Shown one piece after another: positions 1 through 5,999 of a stretch of 8,858 nucleotides of DNA (positions are counted from its first letter, which is position 1; every line of letters begins with the position of its first letter). The DNA is taken from positions 1 through 8,858 of the forward strand of contig MFLS01000034.1 in assembly GCA_001781625.1 (NCBI GenBank). The letters run 5' to 3'. Under the pieces are notes generated by a model. That model did no database searches. It saw only the letters and a list, made by a program, of their open reading frames with translations, and was not told where the DNA came from. A program made the position numbers and the translations under genes. The DNA is from Candidatus Kaiserbacteria bacterium RIFCSPHIGHO2_12_FULL_56_13. GTDB lineage: Bacteria > Patescibacteriota > Minisyncoccia > Phycocordibacterales > Phycocordibacteraceae.

Positions 1-20
1 GCCCAATCTTTAAAGTTCAT
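1..20 (-). CDS. Start of a further gene, cut by the left edge
   Basis: An ATG on the minus strand begins 3 bases after the TAA stop of the pilin-like gene and opens a frame reading MNFKDW before the window ends. The stop-3 bases-ATG arrangement is the same as at the junction of the 119-residue membrane protein and gyrA, so a fourth gene of the methyltransferase/solute-binding/pilin group is plausible. Only six complete codons are visible, too few to name a product, and chance cannot be excluded. Confidence 0.4.
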
Positions 21-23
21 ACA

Positions 24-431
24 TTAACTAAGAGCGTTTACTGTTGCTTCGATGCCCTCGGCAATCGCTTTGGCACCAAGTAAAACGAGAGAGCCGACCA
101 GGGTCCACAAGAGGGCCGTACGCGCTTTGACCTTGTTCTCGGGGTTGACGGAGGTTGTCGCAAAGAGAAACCCGACATAGACAAGCATGAGAATGACGAC
201 AACCGTGCCGACACTGATAACGACATCGAGGATGCCGCGCAAGAACGTTTCAAGATCAGTCTCTGCCGAGAGCGGGTTGATGAGCGTGACACTCGGATTC
301 GAGGGAGCTCCCTGCACGCCCGTTGACCCTCCCCCACTGCCTCCTTGAACGCCCGTTGACTGCGCGAGCGAGAAAGTGGGCACCGCAAGCAAGACAACAA
401 AAAAGAGGGGGGTGAAAATGTATTTGTTCAT
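24..431 (-). CDS. TrbC/VirB2-like pilin-family membrane protein
   Basis: This 135-residue protein has the plan of TrbC/VirB2 pilins. A signal peptide occupies about residues 1-23 (hydrophobic core FFVVLLAVP, likely cleavage after SLA, before Gln24). A Gly/Ser-rich linker follows in which STGVQG occurs twice (25-30 and 36-41). Two hydrophobic helices lie at about 66-92 and 105-125, separated by a short polar loop (NPENKVKAR). In this family the mature two-helix protein is inserted in the membrane and may be extracted into a pilus or secretion channel. In CPR bacteria such genes are common and often lack a full set of type IV secretion genes nearby; none is visible here. The start codon overlaps the stop of the solute-binding protein gene by four bases (ATGA), with no Shine-Dalgarno, so coupled translation is likely. 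Membership rests on topology and length rather than on a catalytic motif. Confidence 0.72.
   Translation of the reverse strand: MNKYIFTPLFFVVLLAVPTFSLAQSTGVQGGSGGGSTGVQGAPSNPSVTLINPLSAETDLETFLRGILDVVISVGTVVVILMLVYVGFLFATTSVNPENKVKARTALLWTLVGSLVLLGAKAIAEGIEATVNALS
316..360. repeat. Direct 12-base repeat inside the pilin-like gene
   Basis: ACGCCCGTTGAC occurs at 316-327 and again at 349-360, 33 bases (11 codons) apart. On the coding strand it encodes the duplicated GlnSer/GlySerThrGlyValGln stretch of the mature N-terminus. Being in frame and Gly/Ser-rich, it could expand or contract without breaking the gene. Confidence 0.6.
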
Positions 432-1735
432 TGCTGTAAGAGGGCCGAGAGGGTGCTCTCGGCGGCGGCAAGCGCGGCGTCTATTGTGAGACGGCCAGAT
501 ATCACATTGGTAATCATAGCCGAGAAGATAGTGTCGGTATCGGTGGGTGTTGGGGACAGCCAGCCGCGCGCGTAGAGGGCCGAGGCATAGGCCGTTGCGG
601 CGGCGGCCTCGGAGGGCGGTGTCGCGAGCGCGCTGCGCACCGCAGGCGCCAGCGAAGTCGCGGCCGCCGCCGCGCGGTTTAACGTGGGGTCAGTTAGGGC
701 CGCTGCCGCCTTAAAAGCCCCTGTCGGGTTCGCGGCGCCGCGCGGGATCACCAAGGCGTACATGAGGCCATAGGTGCTCTTGCTTCTCCCAGTCGCGAGC
801 TGCGGCAAAGGCGCGACATCGAAATCGAGGTTAGGGTTTGCCACCCTGAAATATGTCGCTTCAGACGCGTAGCCAATGTAGAGCGCAAGGTCGCCAGAAG
901 CGAAATACCGTTGCGAGAGGGGGAGCGAAGCATTCCAGGTATATGAAACCTTCGAGGGGTCGGCAAACTGCGAATAAAAACGAACGACGGCGGCCCCGGG
1001 GGGTGTGCCCTCGGCACGCGAAGTGCCAAGATCGGCTCGGCGCGCGCCGACCGAAGAGATGGTCGAGAGCGGCACGCCTGCCTGCAAAAAGAGGGCCGAA
1101 AGGATGCCGCGCGCATTACTCACATTTGCATAGGTGCCGAGCGCAATCAGAGCTCGGTCAATGTTGCCTGCCGGGTTTTTGCTCGTGACGCGCGACACAA
1201 GGCCAGTGATCGCCTCCCAGGAGGGGGGTGCCGCGGCAATACCGCCTGAAGCGAGGATGGCACGGTTCGTGAACAGAACCAGAGGATCGATCAGGAGAGG
1301 CACCCCGTAGGCGCCGCTGCCGCCCGAAATGAGATAGATCTCGCTCCCCGCAGCAAAAGCATCTTTGAAAGTGCGTTCAGCGAGGAGCGACGGCGAGATG
1401 GGCTGAATGACCCTCGCAAGCGCAAAAAGTTCTTCATGCGATATCAAAACAAGGTCGGGCGCGATGCCTTCGGCGATCGCGCTCACGAGCTCGCTCTGGA
1501 GCGCCTCGGCATCTTTGTGCACATATGAGACGCTTTTGAGCTCGGTGTTCGACTGACGCGCCGTGGTGAGCGCGCGATCGAACGGCGCCTTTGGCAGAGC
1601 GCCCCAGATCACGACGGTGCCGATCTCTTCAGTCGAACTGCCGCCACCTTGAAAACTCGCGAAGACGAAGATGCCGACGATGGCGGCGAAGCAGAACACG
1701 CCCAGCAAGATGCCCTGAAAGAGAGAGATCTTCAT
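428..1735 (-). CDS. Membrane-anchored extracellular solute-binding protein (SBP family 1-like)
   Basis: This 435-residue protein resembles family 1 (sugar/maltose-type) solute-binding proteins. It has one N-terminal hydrophobic segment (about 7-28), then a Gly/Ser/Thr linker and a large extracellular domain. Family-like signatures are VVIWGAL at the first strand (41-47), APDLVLIS (92-99), YGVPLLIDPLVLFTNR at the hinge (143-158), PPSWEAI (170-176), FASGDLALYIGYASE (278-292) and FDVAPLPQ (305-312). Family 1 proteins normally deliver ligands to an ABC permease. No permease or ATPase gene is visible, and the N-terminus lacks a lipobox: its only early Cys (C15) sits inside the hydrophobic run. It is therefore probably held by an uncleaved helix. 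The gene overlaps the methyltransferase stop and the pilin start by ATGA on both sides. The C-terminal part is very Ala-rich. The ligand cannot be told from sequence; with no transporter nearby it may bind material for another system or have a structural role. Confidence 0.75.
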   Translation of the reverse strand: MKISLFQGILLGVFCFAAIVGIFVFASFQGGGSSTEEIGTVVIWGALPKAPFDRALTTARQSNTELKSVSYVHKDAEALQSELVSAIAEGIAPDLVLISHEELFALARVIQPISPSLLAERTFKDAFAAGSEIYLISGGSGAYGVPLLIDPLVLFTNRAILASGGIAAAPPSWEAITGLVSRVTSKNPAGNIDRALIALGTYANVSNARGILSALFLQAGVPLSTISSVGARRADLGTSRAEGTPPGAAVVRFYSQFADPSKVSYTWNASLPLSQRYFASGDLALYIGYASEATYFRVANPNLDFDVAPLPQLATGRSKSTYGLMYALVIPRGAANPTGAFKAAAALTDPTLNRAAAAATSLAPAVRSALATPPSEAAAATAYASALYARGWLSPTPTDTDTIFSAMITNVISGRLTIDAALAAAESTLSALLQQ

Positions 1736-2268
1736 GAGGCCGATACGCTAAATACTAGCGCATAATGATGCGGCCCGCCGCGAAAGCTCTTCACTTTGTG
1801 AAAGCCCGCATTGATGAAAAACGCTTCGGCCGAATGTTCAGAGACGACACGCTCGGGCGCAGGCCCTATCCCGCCATAGGAGCCCGCCCAGTCAACGACG
1901 AGGAGCTTGCCTGTAGGCTTCAAGATCCGCTTGATCTCGGCCACGAGTCCTTGCCGGTTCTCGATCTGAAAGAAGGTATTCGCGAGGATCGCTGCATCCA
2001 TCGACTGGTCGCGAAGCCCCGTGCCGCCCTGCTTTTCGATGTCGCCCCACAGGGGCTCGACAATGCCGCGGTGGTGATGGTGCACGCTCTCTTTAATATG
2101 TTTCAGCATATCTTGGCGGATCTCTATCGCGTAGACCCTCCCTTCGTGTCCGACGACCGCGGCCGCCGCGTGTGCGTAGTGCCCGCTCCCGCTCCCCAAA
2201 TCGACGACCTTCATCCCGTCGCGAAGCGCCAACTGGAGCACATTTTCTTTTGGCTGACTGAAGTACAT
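1732..2268 (-). CDS. Class I SAM-dependent methyltransferase
   Basis: The protein has 178 residues counting from the ATG at 2268; a GTG one codon earlier (2271) is the alternative start. I prefer the ATG because related proteins begin MYFSxPxxN and because a putative promoter would place the mRNA start there. The Rossmann-type methyltransferase fold is clear. Motif I is VVDLGSGSGHY (about 21-31) for SAM binding. An acidic residue ends strand 2 (YAIEIRQDML). A WGDIE follows for the adenine side, then motif IV MDAAILANTFFQI, and RILKPTGKLLVVDW for strand 5. An unusual HHHH run lies at about 63-66. The fold resembles UbiE/Methyltransf_11 proteins, but nothing fixes the substrate. It is the first gene after the gyrA terminator, and its TGA stop overlaps the next ATG. 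Its coupling to surface-protein genes does not establish that it modifies them. Confidence 0.88.
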   Translation of the reverse strand: MYFSQPKENVLQLALRDGMKVVDLGSGSGHYAHAAAAVVGHEGRVYAIEIRQDMLKHIKESVHHHHRGIVEPLWGDIEKQGGTGLRDQSMDAAILANTFFQIENRQGLVAEIKRILKPTGKLLVVDWAGSYGGIGPAPERVVSEHSAEAFFINAGFHKVKSFRGGPHHYALVFSVSAS

Positions 2269-2271
2269 CAC

Positions 2272-2310
2272 TATAAAAATACCACGGGCTGCCCCTCGGG
2301 GCGGCCCGTG
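2272..2310 (-). terminator. Intrinsic terminator of gyrA
   Basis: Beginning 7 bases after the gyrA TAG stop, CACGGGC at 2283-2289 pairs with GCCCGTG at 2304-2310. The stem continues inward with about five more G-C rich pairs to a small loop near 2295-2298. On the minus strand the hairpin is followed by GGUAUUUUUAU. This is a textbook Rho-independent terminator, and it separates gyrA from the methyltransferase group, whose start codon is only a few bases further on. Confidence 0.85.
2276..2284 (-). promoter_or_regulatory. Putative extended -10 promoter giving a leaderless methyltransferase mRNA
   Basis: Read on the minus strand, TGGTATTTT combines an extended TGn with a TATTTT -10 hexamer. 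Transcription starting 7 bases beyond the hexamer would begin at about 2269, next to the ATG at 2268, so the message would have virtually no leader. The element lies in the U-tract of the gyrA terminator. No convincing -35 box is seen, and its region is occupied by the terminator hairpin. The call rests on the short motif, its spacing and its similarity to two other sites in this window. Confidence 0.35.
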
Positions 2311-2317
2311 CTTCGTA

Positions 2318-4780
2318 CTAAAGCGCGACCATGCTGGCGATGGAGTCGCCCTCGCGGAGCTTCATGACGCGCACGCCTTGGGTCGCGCGGCCGAGTGAAG
2401 GTATCTCGCCGATCGTACAACGGATGACCTGCCCCTTTTTAGAGACAACGACGAGCTCCTCTTCTTTCAAATCGCCCGTGACGACCTTGGCGCCGATGAT
2501 CTGCCCGGTCTTCGGCGTTACCTCCGCGGTCTTGATACCCGAGCCGCCACGGCCTTGTATCTTGTACTCCCCTATCTTCGTGTGCTTGCCGTAGCCCTTG
2601 CTCATCACGACGAGGAGCGAGGCGTTTTTCTCGTTTGCGACCGGTATCACTTCAGCCGAGACGACTTCGTCGCCCTTCTTTACCAAAATGCCGCGCACCC
2701 CGCCTGCAGCCCGCCCCATCTGCCGCACATCACCCTCGTCAAAGCGGATCGATTGCCCCTTCGCGGTCACCAAGGAGACGCTGTCGCCCTCGCTCGCGAG
2801 ATTCGCCGAGACGAGCTTGTCGCCGCTTCGCAAGTTAATGGCGATGATGCCCGAACGCCGCACGAGAGAGAACGACTTCGCCGCCACTTTTTTCACTGTC
2901 CCGTCGCGGGTTATAAGCACGACTGAAAGGGCCTCCCACGTCGCGCCTTTTGAGACCGGCAAAATCGAAGTCACCTTTTCGTCGCCGGCAAGCGGCAAGA
3001 AGTTCATGATGCTTTTGCCCTTTGTCGCGCGCTTCCCTTCCGGTATGTCGTACATCTTGGCTTGGTATACCTTGCCGAAATCGGTAAAGAAGAGGAGGTC
3101 AGCATGTGCGCTTGCCACTAAGAAATGCGTCACGACATCTTCTTCTTTCGTTGCGATATCGATGACCCCGATCCCGCCGCGCTTTTGCTTGCGGTACTCC
3201 GAGGGGTTCGTGCGCTTTACGTACCCGCCCGCAGTTAAGACAAGTACCGACTCCTCGTCAGGCACTAAGTCTTCAATCGAGATATTCTTCACCCCTCCCT
3301 TCACTATCTTCGTGCGGCGAAGGTCGCCGTACTTCTCGCCAATCTCCTTGAGTTCACTCTTGACGACAGCGAGGATTTTCTTGGCGCTCGAGAGAATTTC
3401 TTTAAGCCGCGCGATTAAGGCCTGCACTTCGGTGAGTTCATCTTCTATTTTCTTGCGCTCAAGGCCCGCAAGTTTCGAAAGGCGCATCTCGAGGATGGCC
3501 GCCGCTTGGAGCGCTGTAAAACCGAACTTCTTTTGCAAGGCCTCACTTGCAGAGGGTACGTCGGCTGCCTTTTTGATGAGGGCGATGACCTCGTCGATGT
3601 GGTCGAGCGCTTTCGAGAGCCCGAGCAAGATGTGCTCGCGCTCTTCGGCTTTCTTGAGGTCGAACTCGGTGCGCTTTTTGACGACGGTGCGGCGATGCTC
3701 GACAAAATGCTCGAGCATGCCTTTAAGGGAGAGCGTTTGCGGCACGCCGTCGACAAGCGCGAGCATGTTGTAGTGAAAAGCGCTCTCAAGCTCGGTGTGT
3801 TTGTAGAGATTGTTGAGTACCGCTTGCGGGTGCGCTGTGCCCTTAAGCTCGATGACGATGCGGATATCTTTGGTTGACTCATCGCGAAGGTCCCTGATGC
3901 CCTCGAGCTTTTTCTCATGCACGAGCTCGGCGATCCTCGTGATGAGCTCGGCCTTGTTCACCCGATACGGTATTGAGGTAATCACGATCTTGGCCTCTTT
4001 CTTGCCATCGTCGACGATCTCGGCCTCGCCGCGAACAATGACCGGCCCCTTGCCGCCGGCATACGCATGCTTGATGTCGGCGTAATTGAACGCTACTCCC
4101 CCAAGGGGGAAGTCGGGCCCTTTGATGAACTCGAGCAAGCCCTCGGTCGTCGCCTCGGGGTTATCAATCAGATGCATGGCCGCATCAACTGTCTCTTTCA
4201 AGTTGTGCGGGGGGATATTGGTCGCCATACCGACCGCAATACCAAGAGTGCCGTTCAAGAGGAGATTCGGCGCGGCTGCAGGGAGGACATTCGGCTCTTG
4301 CCGAGTCGCATCGTAGTTGGGGCTCCACGAGACAGTCTCCTTCTCCAAATCCTTGAGGAACTCGTCAGCGAGCCTGCTCATCTTGGCCTCGGTGTAGCGC
4401 ATCGCCGCAGGCGAATCGCCGTCGATCGAGCCGAAATTGCCCTGCCCCAAAACCAAGGGGTAGCGGTACGAAAATTCTTGCGCCATCTTGGTCATCGAGT
4501 CGTAGACGGCGGCATCGCCGTGCGGGTGGTACTTGCCGAGGACTTCACCGACCACAGTTGCACTTTTGCGAAATTTCGAGCTCGGCACGAGGCCCATATC
4601 ACGCATCGCGTAGAGGATGCGGCGGTGGACGGGCTTCAAACCGTCTCTCACATCAGGCAAGGCGCGCGCCGTGATGACCGACATCGCGTAGTCGAGATAC
4701 GAGATGCGCATCTCGGCGACGATTGACTGTTCAATGATGTTTGACGCTGCCGGTGCAGGTTGTTTTTCTTCTTTCGCCAT
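2318..4780 (-). CDS. gyrA: DNA gyrase subunit A
   Basis: Gyrase A (820 residues, normal length) cuts and rejoins DNA while gyrase introduces negative supercoils, working with GyrB encoded elsewhere. The breakage-reunion domain spans about 1-500. It has the YAMSVITARALPDVRDGLKPVHRR start, the YHPHGD region (84-89), the GQGNFGSIDGD loop (112-122) and catalytic Arg128-Tyr129 in AAMRYTEAKMS. A coiled-coil region lies near 365-480. The beta-pinwheel C-terminal domain contains a GyrA box, QKRGGIG, at 532-538, which argues for GyrA over ParC; a related QGRGGSGI lies in a later blade. The residue matching E. coli Ser83 is Ala90, while the Asp87 equivalent, Asp94, is kept; an Ala at this place goes with weaker quinolone action in mycobacteria. 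The ATG lies 3 bases after the stop of the upstream membrane protein and has no Shine-Dalgarno, so it is probably coupled. A strong terminator follows the TAG stop. Confidence 0.97.
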   Translation of the reverse strand: MAKEEKQPAPAASNIIEQSIVAEMRISYLDYAMSVITARALPDVRDGLKPVHRRILYAMRDMGLVPSSKFRKSATVVGEVLGKYHPHGDAAVYDSMTKMAQEFSYRYPLVLGQGNFGSIDGDSPAAMRYTEAKMSRLADEFLKDLEKETVSWSPNYDATRQEPNVLPAAAPNLLLNGTLGIAVGMATNIPPHNLKETVDAAMHLIDNPEATTEGLLEFIKGPDFPLGGVAFNYADIKHAYAGGKGPVIVRGEAEIVDDGKKEAKIVITSIPYRVNKAELITRIAELVHEKKLEGIRDLRDESTKDIRIVIELKGTAHPQAVLNNLYKHTELESAFHYNMLALVDGVPQTLSLKGMLEHFVEHRRTVVKKRTEFDLKKAEEREHILLGLSKALDHIDEVIALIKKAADVPSASEALQKKFGFTALQAAAILEMRLSKLAGLERKKIEDELTEVQALIARLKEILSSAKKILAVVKSELKEIGEKYGDLRRTKIVKGGVKNISIEDLVPDEESVLVLTAGGYVKRTNPSEYRKQKRGGIGVIDIATKEEDVVTHFLVASAHADLLFFTDFGKVYQAKMYDIPEGKRATKGKSIMNFLPLAGDEKVTSILPVSKGATWEALSVVLITRDGTVKKVAAKSFSLVRRSGIIAINLRSGDKLVSANLASEGDSVSLVTAKGQSIRFDEGDVRQMGRAAGGVRGILVKKGDEVVSAEVIPVANEKNASLLVVMSKGYGKHTKIGEYKIQGRGGSGIKTAEVTPKTGQIIGAKVVTGDLKEEELVVVSKKGQVIRCTIGEIPSLGRATQGVRVMKLREGDSIASMVAL

Positions 4781-4783
4781 GTA

Positions 4784-5143
4784 TTAAAACGGGAGGACCG
4801 TCGACTCGAGGGCAGTCGTGTCATCGAGCGTGGAGCTCGTTTTTGTCTCGACGATCTCGATGTGTGCCGGGCTTTCGTCACCGCCGGTAACGACCGCCGC
4901 GGCCACGCCAAAAAGGTTAGCGAAACCGGTCTCCGCACCCCCCGCTTCGCTCTCCGCGATGTCACCCCCCGCTCCAGCAAAGGGAGGGCTTGAAAGGGCG
5001 AAAGAGCCGGTCGCGAGTGAGATGCCGAACCAGACAAGAGCAATGACGGCGGTGAGAAGTGCCGCTACTCCGAGCGCGATCTGGCGGCGCACCGGTTCGG
5101 GCTTTTGCCGCACGAACTCGAGGTGGCGGATGAGCGGTATCAT
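4784..5143 (-). CDS. Small single-helix membrane protein of unknown function
   Basis: I do not recognise a defined family for this 119-residue protein. It has a short basic N-terminus with a KPEPVRRQIAL stretch (about 14-24), one strong transmembrane helix at about 21-46, and a low-complexity Gly/Ala/Ser/Glu-rich tail that ends in an acidic, Thr-rich segment. The positive residues before the helix predict that the N-terminus is cytoplasmic and the tail outside. Short proteins with a KPExxR-type start and one helix are frequent in Parcubacteria, from memory. The start overlaps the TGA of the metallo-beta-lactamase-fold gene (ATGA), and gyrA begins 3 bases after its stop, so all three are likely on one transcript. 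The overlaps on both sides and the coherent membrane design support a real gene. Confidence 0.72.
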   Translation of the reverse strand: MIPLIRHLEFVRQKPEPVRRQIALGVAALLTAVIALVWFGISLATGSFALSSPPFAGAGGDIAESEAGGAETGFANLFGVAAAVVTGGDESPAHIEIVETKTSSTLDDTTALESTVLPF

Positions 5144-5802
5144 GGCGTTATCACTATGATATCACCGTCTTTTGCGAGCGCATCTTTCTTTTTTAAGGTG
5201 AGCTTGTCGGTCTTCAGGGCGGCATCTCCCTCCTCCTTTAAAAAGGCCTCGAGCGATTTGGAAATTCCCTTACCGTCAGACGGCAAGCCCCTCCCTGACC
5301 AATGCATCGGCACGATGATATGTGGCTCTAAAGAAATCGCGAGCTCGTGTGCCTCGGAGGGAGGGAGGACGCCGTTGCCACCGACCGGCACAAAAAGTAC
5401 ATCGATATCGTCGAGGGCCTCGCGCGCCTCTTGCGGGAGCTCTTTATCAGCAAGGGCACCGAGATTCACGAGGGTCATCCCCTCAAGTTCGACGGCGTAC
5501 ACCGTATTAGTAGCTTCGCCCTGACCTTTCGCAAGGCCATAATTGCTTTTGGTGAGGAAGCCCTGCACGCTTACCCCCTCGCGTTCGTATTCCCCCGGGC
5601 CTGTGATCGCGAAGGGCTTCTTGTCGCCATAGGTAACCTCTTCGATGCCGTTCATGTCAGGGTGGTTACGCGAGACGAGCGCAATGTCGGAGCCGAATTT
5701 TACTGCGGGCAGTGTGCTTGATTTTGAAATGGGATCGAAGACAAGAGTGAGGTCGCCAAAGGTCACCTTGAAGCACTGCCCGCCGTGGTGGGTGATAACC
5801 AT
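5140..5802 (-). CDS. Metallo-beta-lactamase-fold protein with degenerate metal site
   Basis: This 220-residue protein belongs to the UlaG/YtkL-like branch (Lactamase_B_3) of the metallo-beta-lactamase fold. It shows the N-terminal ITHHGGQCFKV strand (3-13), FDPIS (22-26), LVSRNHPDMNG (42-52), the family's GPGEYE turn (68-73), LVNLGAL (111-117), FVPVGG (137-142) and VPMHW (164-168). In active members the motif is HxHxDH and the later loop is H-x-GD. Here the corresponding residues appear as Arg45, His47, Asp49, Met50 and Asn113-Leu-Gly-Ala116, so two His and the bridging Asp are replaced, while His167 remains. Metal binding and hydrolysis are therefore doubtful, although the fold is intact. 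It is the first gene of the run leading to gyrA and has a putative promoter 14 bases before its ATG. Its role is unknown; a link to gyrase is only positional. Confidence 0.85.
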   Translation of the reverse strand: MVITHHGGQCFKVTFGDLTLVFDPISKSSTLPAVKFGSDIALVSRNHPDMNGIEEVTYGDKKPFAITGPGEYEREGVSVQGFLTKSNYGLAKGQGEATNTVYAVELEGMTLVNLGALADKELPQEAREALDDIDVLFVPVGGNGVLPPSEAHELAISLEPHIIVPMHWSGRGLPSDGKGISKSLEAFLKEEGDAALKTDKLTLKKKDALAKDGDIIVITP

Positions 5803-5815
5803 AATAGATGTGGAT

Positions 5816-5824
5816 ATTTTACCA
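5816..5824 (-). promoter_or_regulatory. Putative extended -10 promoter of the metallo-beta-lactamase-fold/gyrA run
   Basis: The minus strand reads TGGTAAAAT here, an extended TGn element joined to a near-consensus TAAAAT hexamer. A start about 7 bases downstream (near 5809) would leave a leader of roughly 7 bases before the ATG at 5802. No clear -35 hexamer lies at the usual distance, as is common with extended -10 promoters. It faces away from rpsA and is the only good candidate upstream of this minus-strand run. Confidence 0.5.
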
Positions 5825-5866
5825 AAAAATTAATGCCCATGCTAGCCTTACATTAGGTCATTCAGA

Positions 5867-5908
5867 TTCCTCTGGTAACACCGCGCATCGGTTAACAAAC
5901 CAGAGGGA
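5867..5908 (+). other. Strong hairpin ahead of the first plus-strand terminator
   Basis: CCTCTGGT at 5869-5876 pairs with ACCAGAGG at 5899-5906, extended by a T-A and a T-G pair outside. Inside the loop a second short stem forms between ACCG (5880-5883) and CGGT (5889-5892). It stands three bases before the terminator hairpin at 5912-5945, and both may belong to one short plus-strand RNA. Its strand is assigned from that terminator only, since no gene accounts for the structure. Confidence 0.5.
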
Positions 5909-5911
5909 TGG

Positions 5912-5955
5912 GGGCGGCGGTCTCGATATAACGGAGACGCCGCCCTTCATTTTTT
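5912..5955 (+). terminator. Plus-strand intrinsic terminator with no upstream gene
   Basis: GGGCGGC (5912-5918) pairs with GCCGCCC (5939-5945), and GTCTC (5920-5924) with GAGAC (5934-5938), with one bulged G and a nine-base loop. TTCATTTTTT follows on the plus strand, and the minus side has no U-tract, so it acts on plus-strand transcripts. No plus-strand protein gene lies upstream, so it must end a short RNA or act on transcripts entering from the divergent promoter area. A very weak extended -10 (TGCTAGCCT, 5840-5848) is the only upstream start I can suggest. Confidence 0.75.
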
Positions 5956-5969
5956 ATGTGCATAACAAC

Positions 5970-5997
5970 TTGAACGATATGGCCAAGATGGTAGGAT
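5970..5997 (+). promoter_or_regulatory. Putative promoter of the candidate noncoding RNA
   Basis: TTGAAC at 5970-5975 and TAGGAT at 5992-5997 match a -35/-10 pair (four of six bases each) with a 16-base spacer, and a TGG immediately before the -10 makes it extended. Transcription would begin near 6004. The downstream hairpins and terminator make a start here sensible. A caveat is that bases 5987-5997 can themselves pair with 6071-6078, which would fit a start further upstream. Confidence 0.4.
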
Positions 5998-5999
5998 AT

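Noticed and set aside
1765..2367. 200-codon plus-strand open frame opposite the methyltransferase
   Set aside because: It mirrors the methyltransferase frame and runs through the gyrA terminator hairpin, so it is a shadow.
2598..3773. 391-codon open frame on the plus strand opposite gyrA
   Set aside because: It lies entirely antisense to the clear gyrA frame, its product is Ser/Arg/Thr-rich without domains, and long antisense frames are expected from the codon bias of a GC-rich gene.
4067..4726. 219-codon plus-strand open frame opposite the 5' part of gyrA
   Set aside because: It is antisense to the most conserved part of GyrA, has no recognisable domain, and no promoter or start signal.
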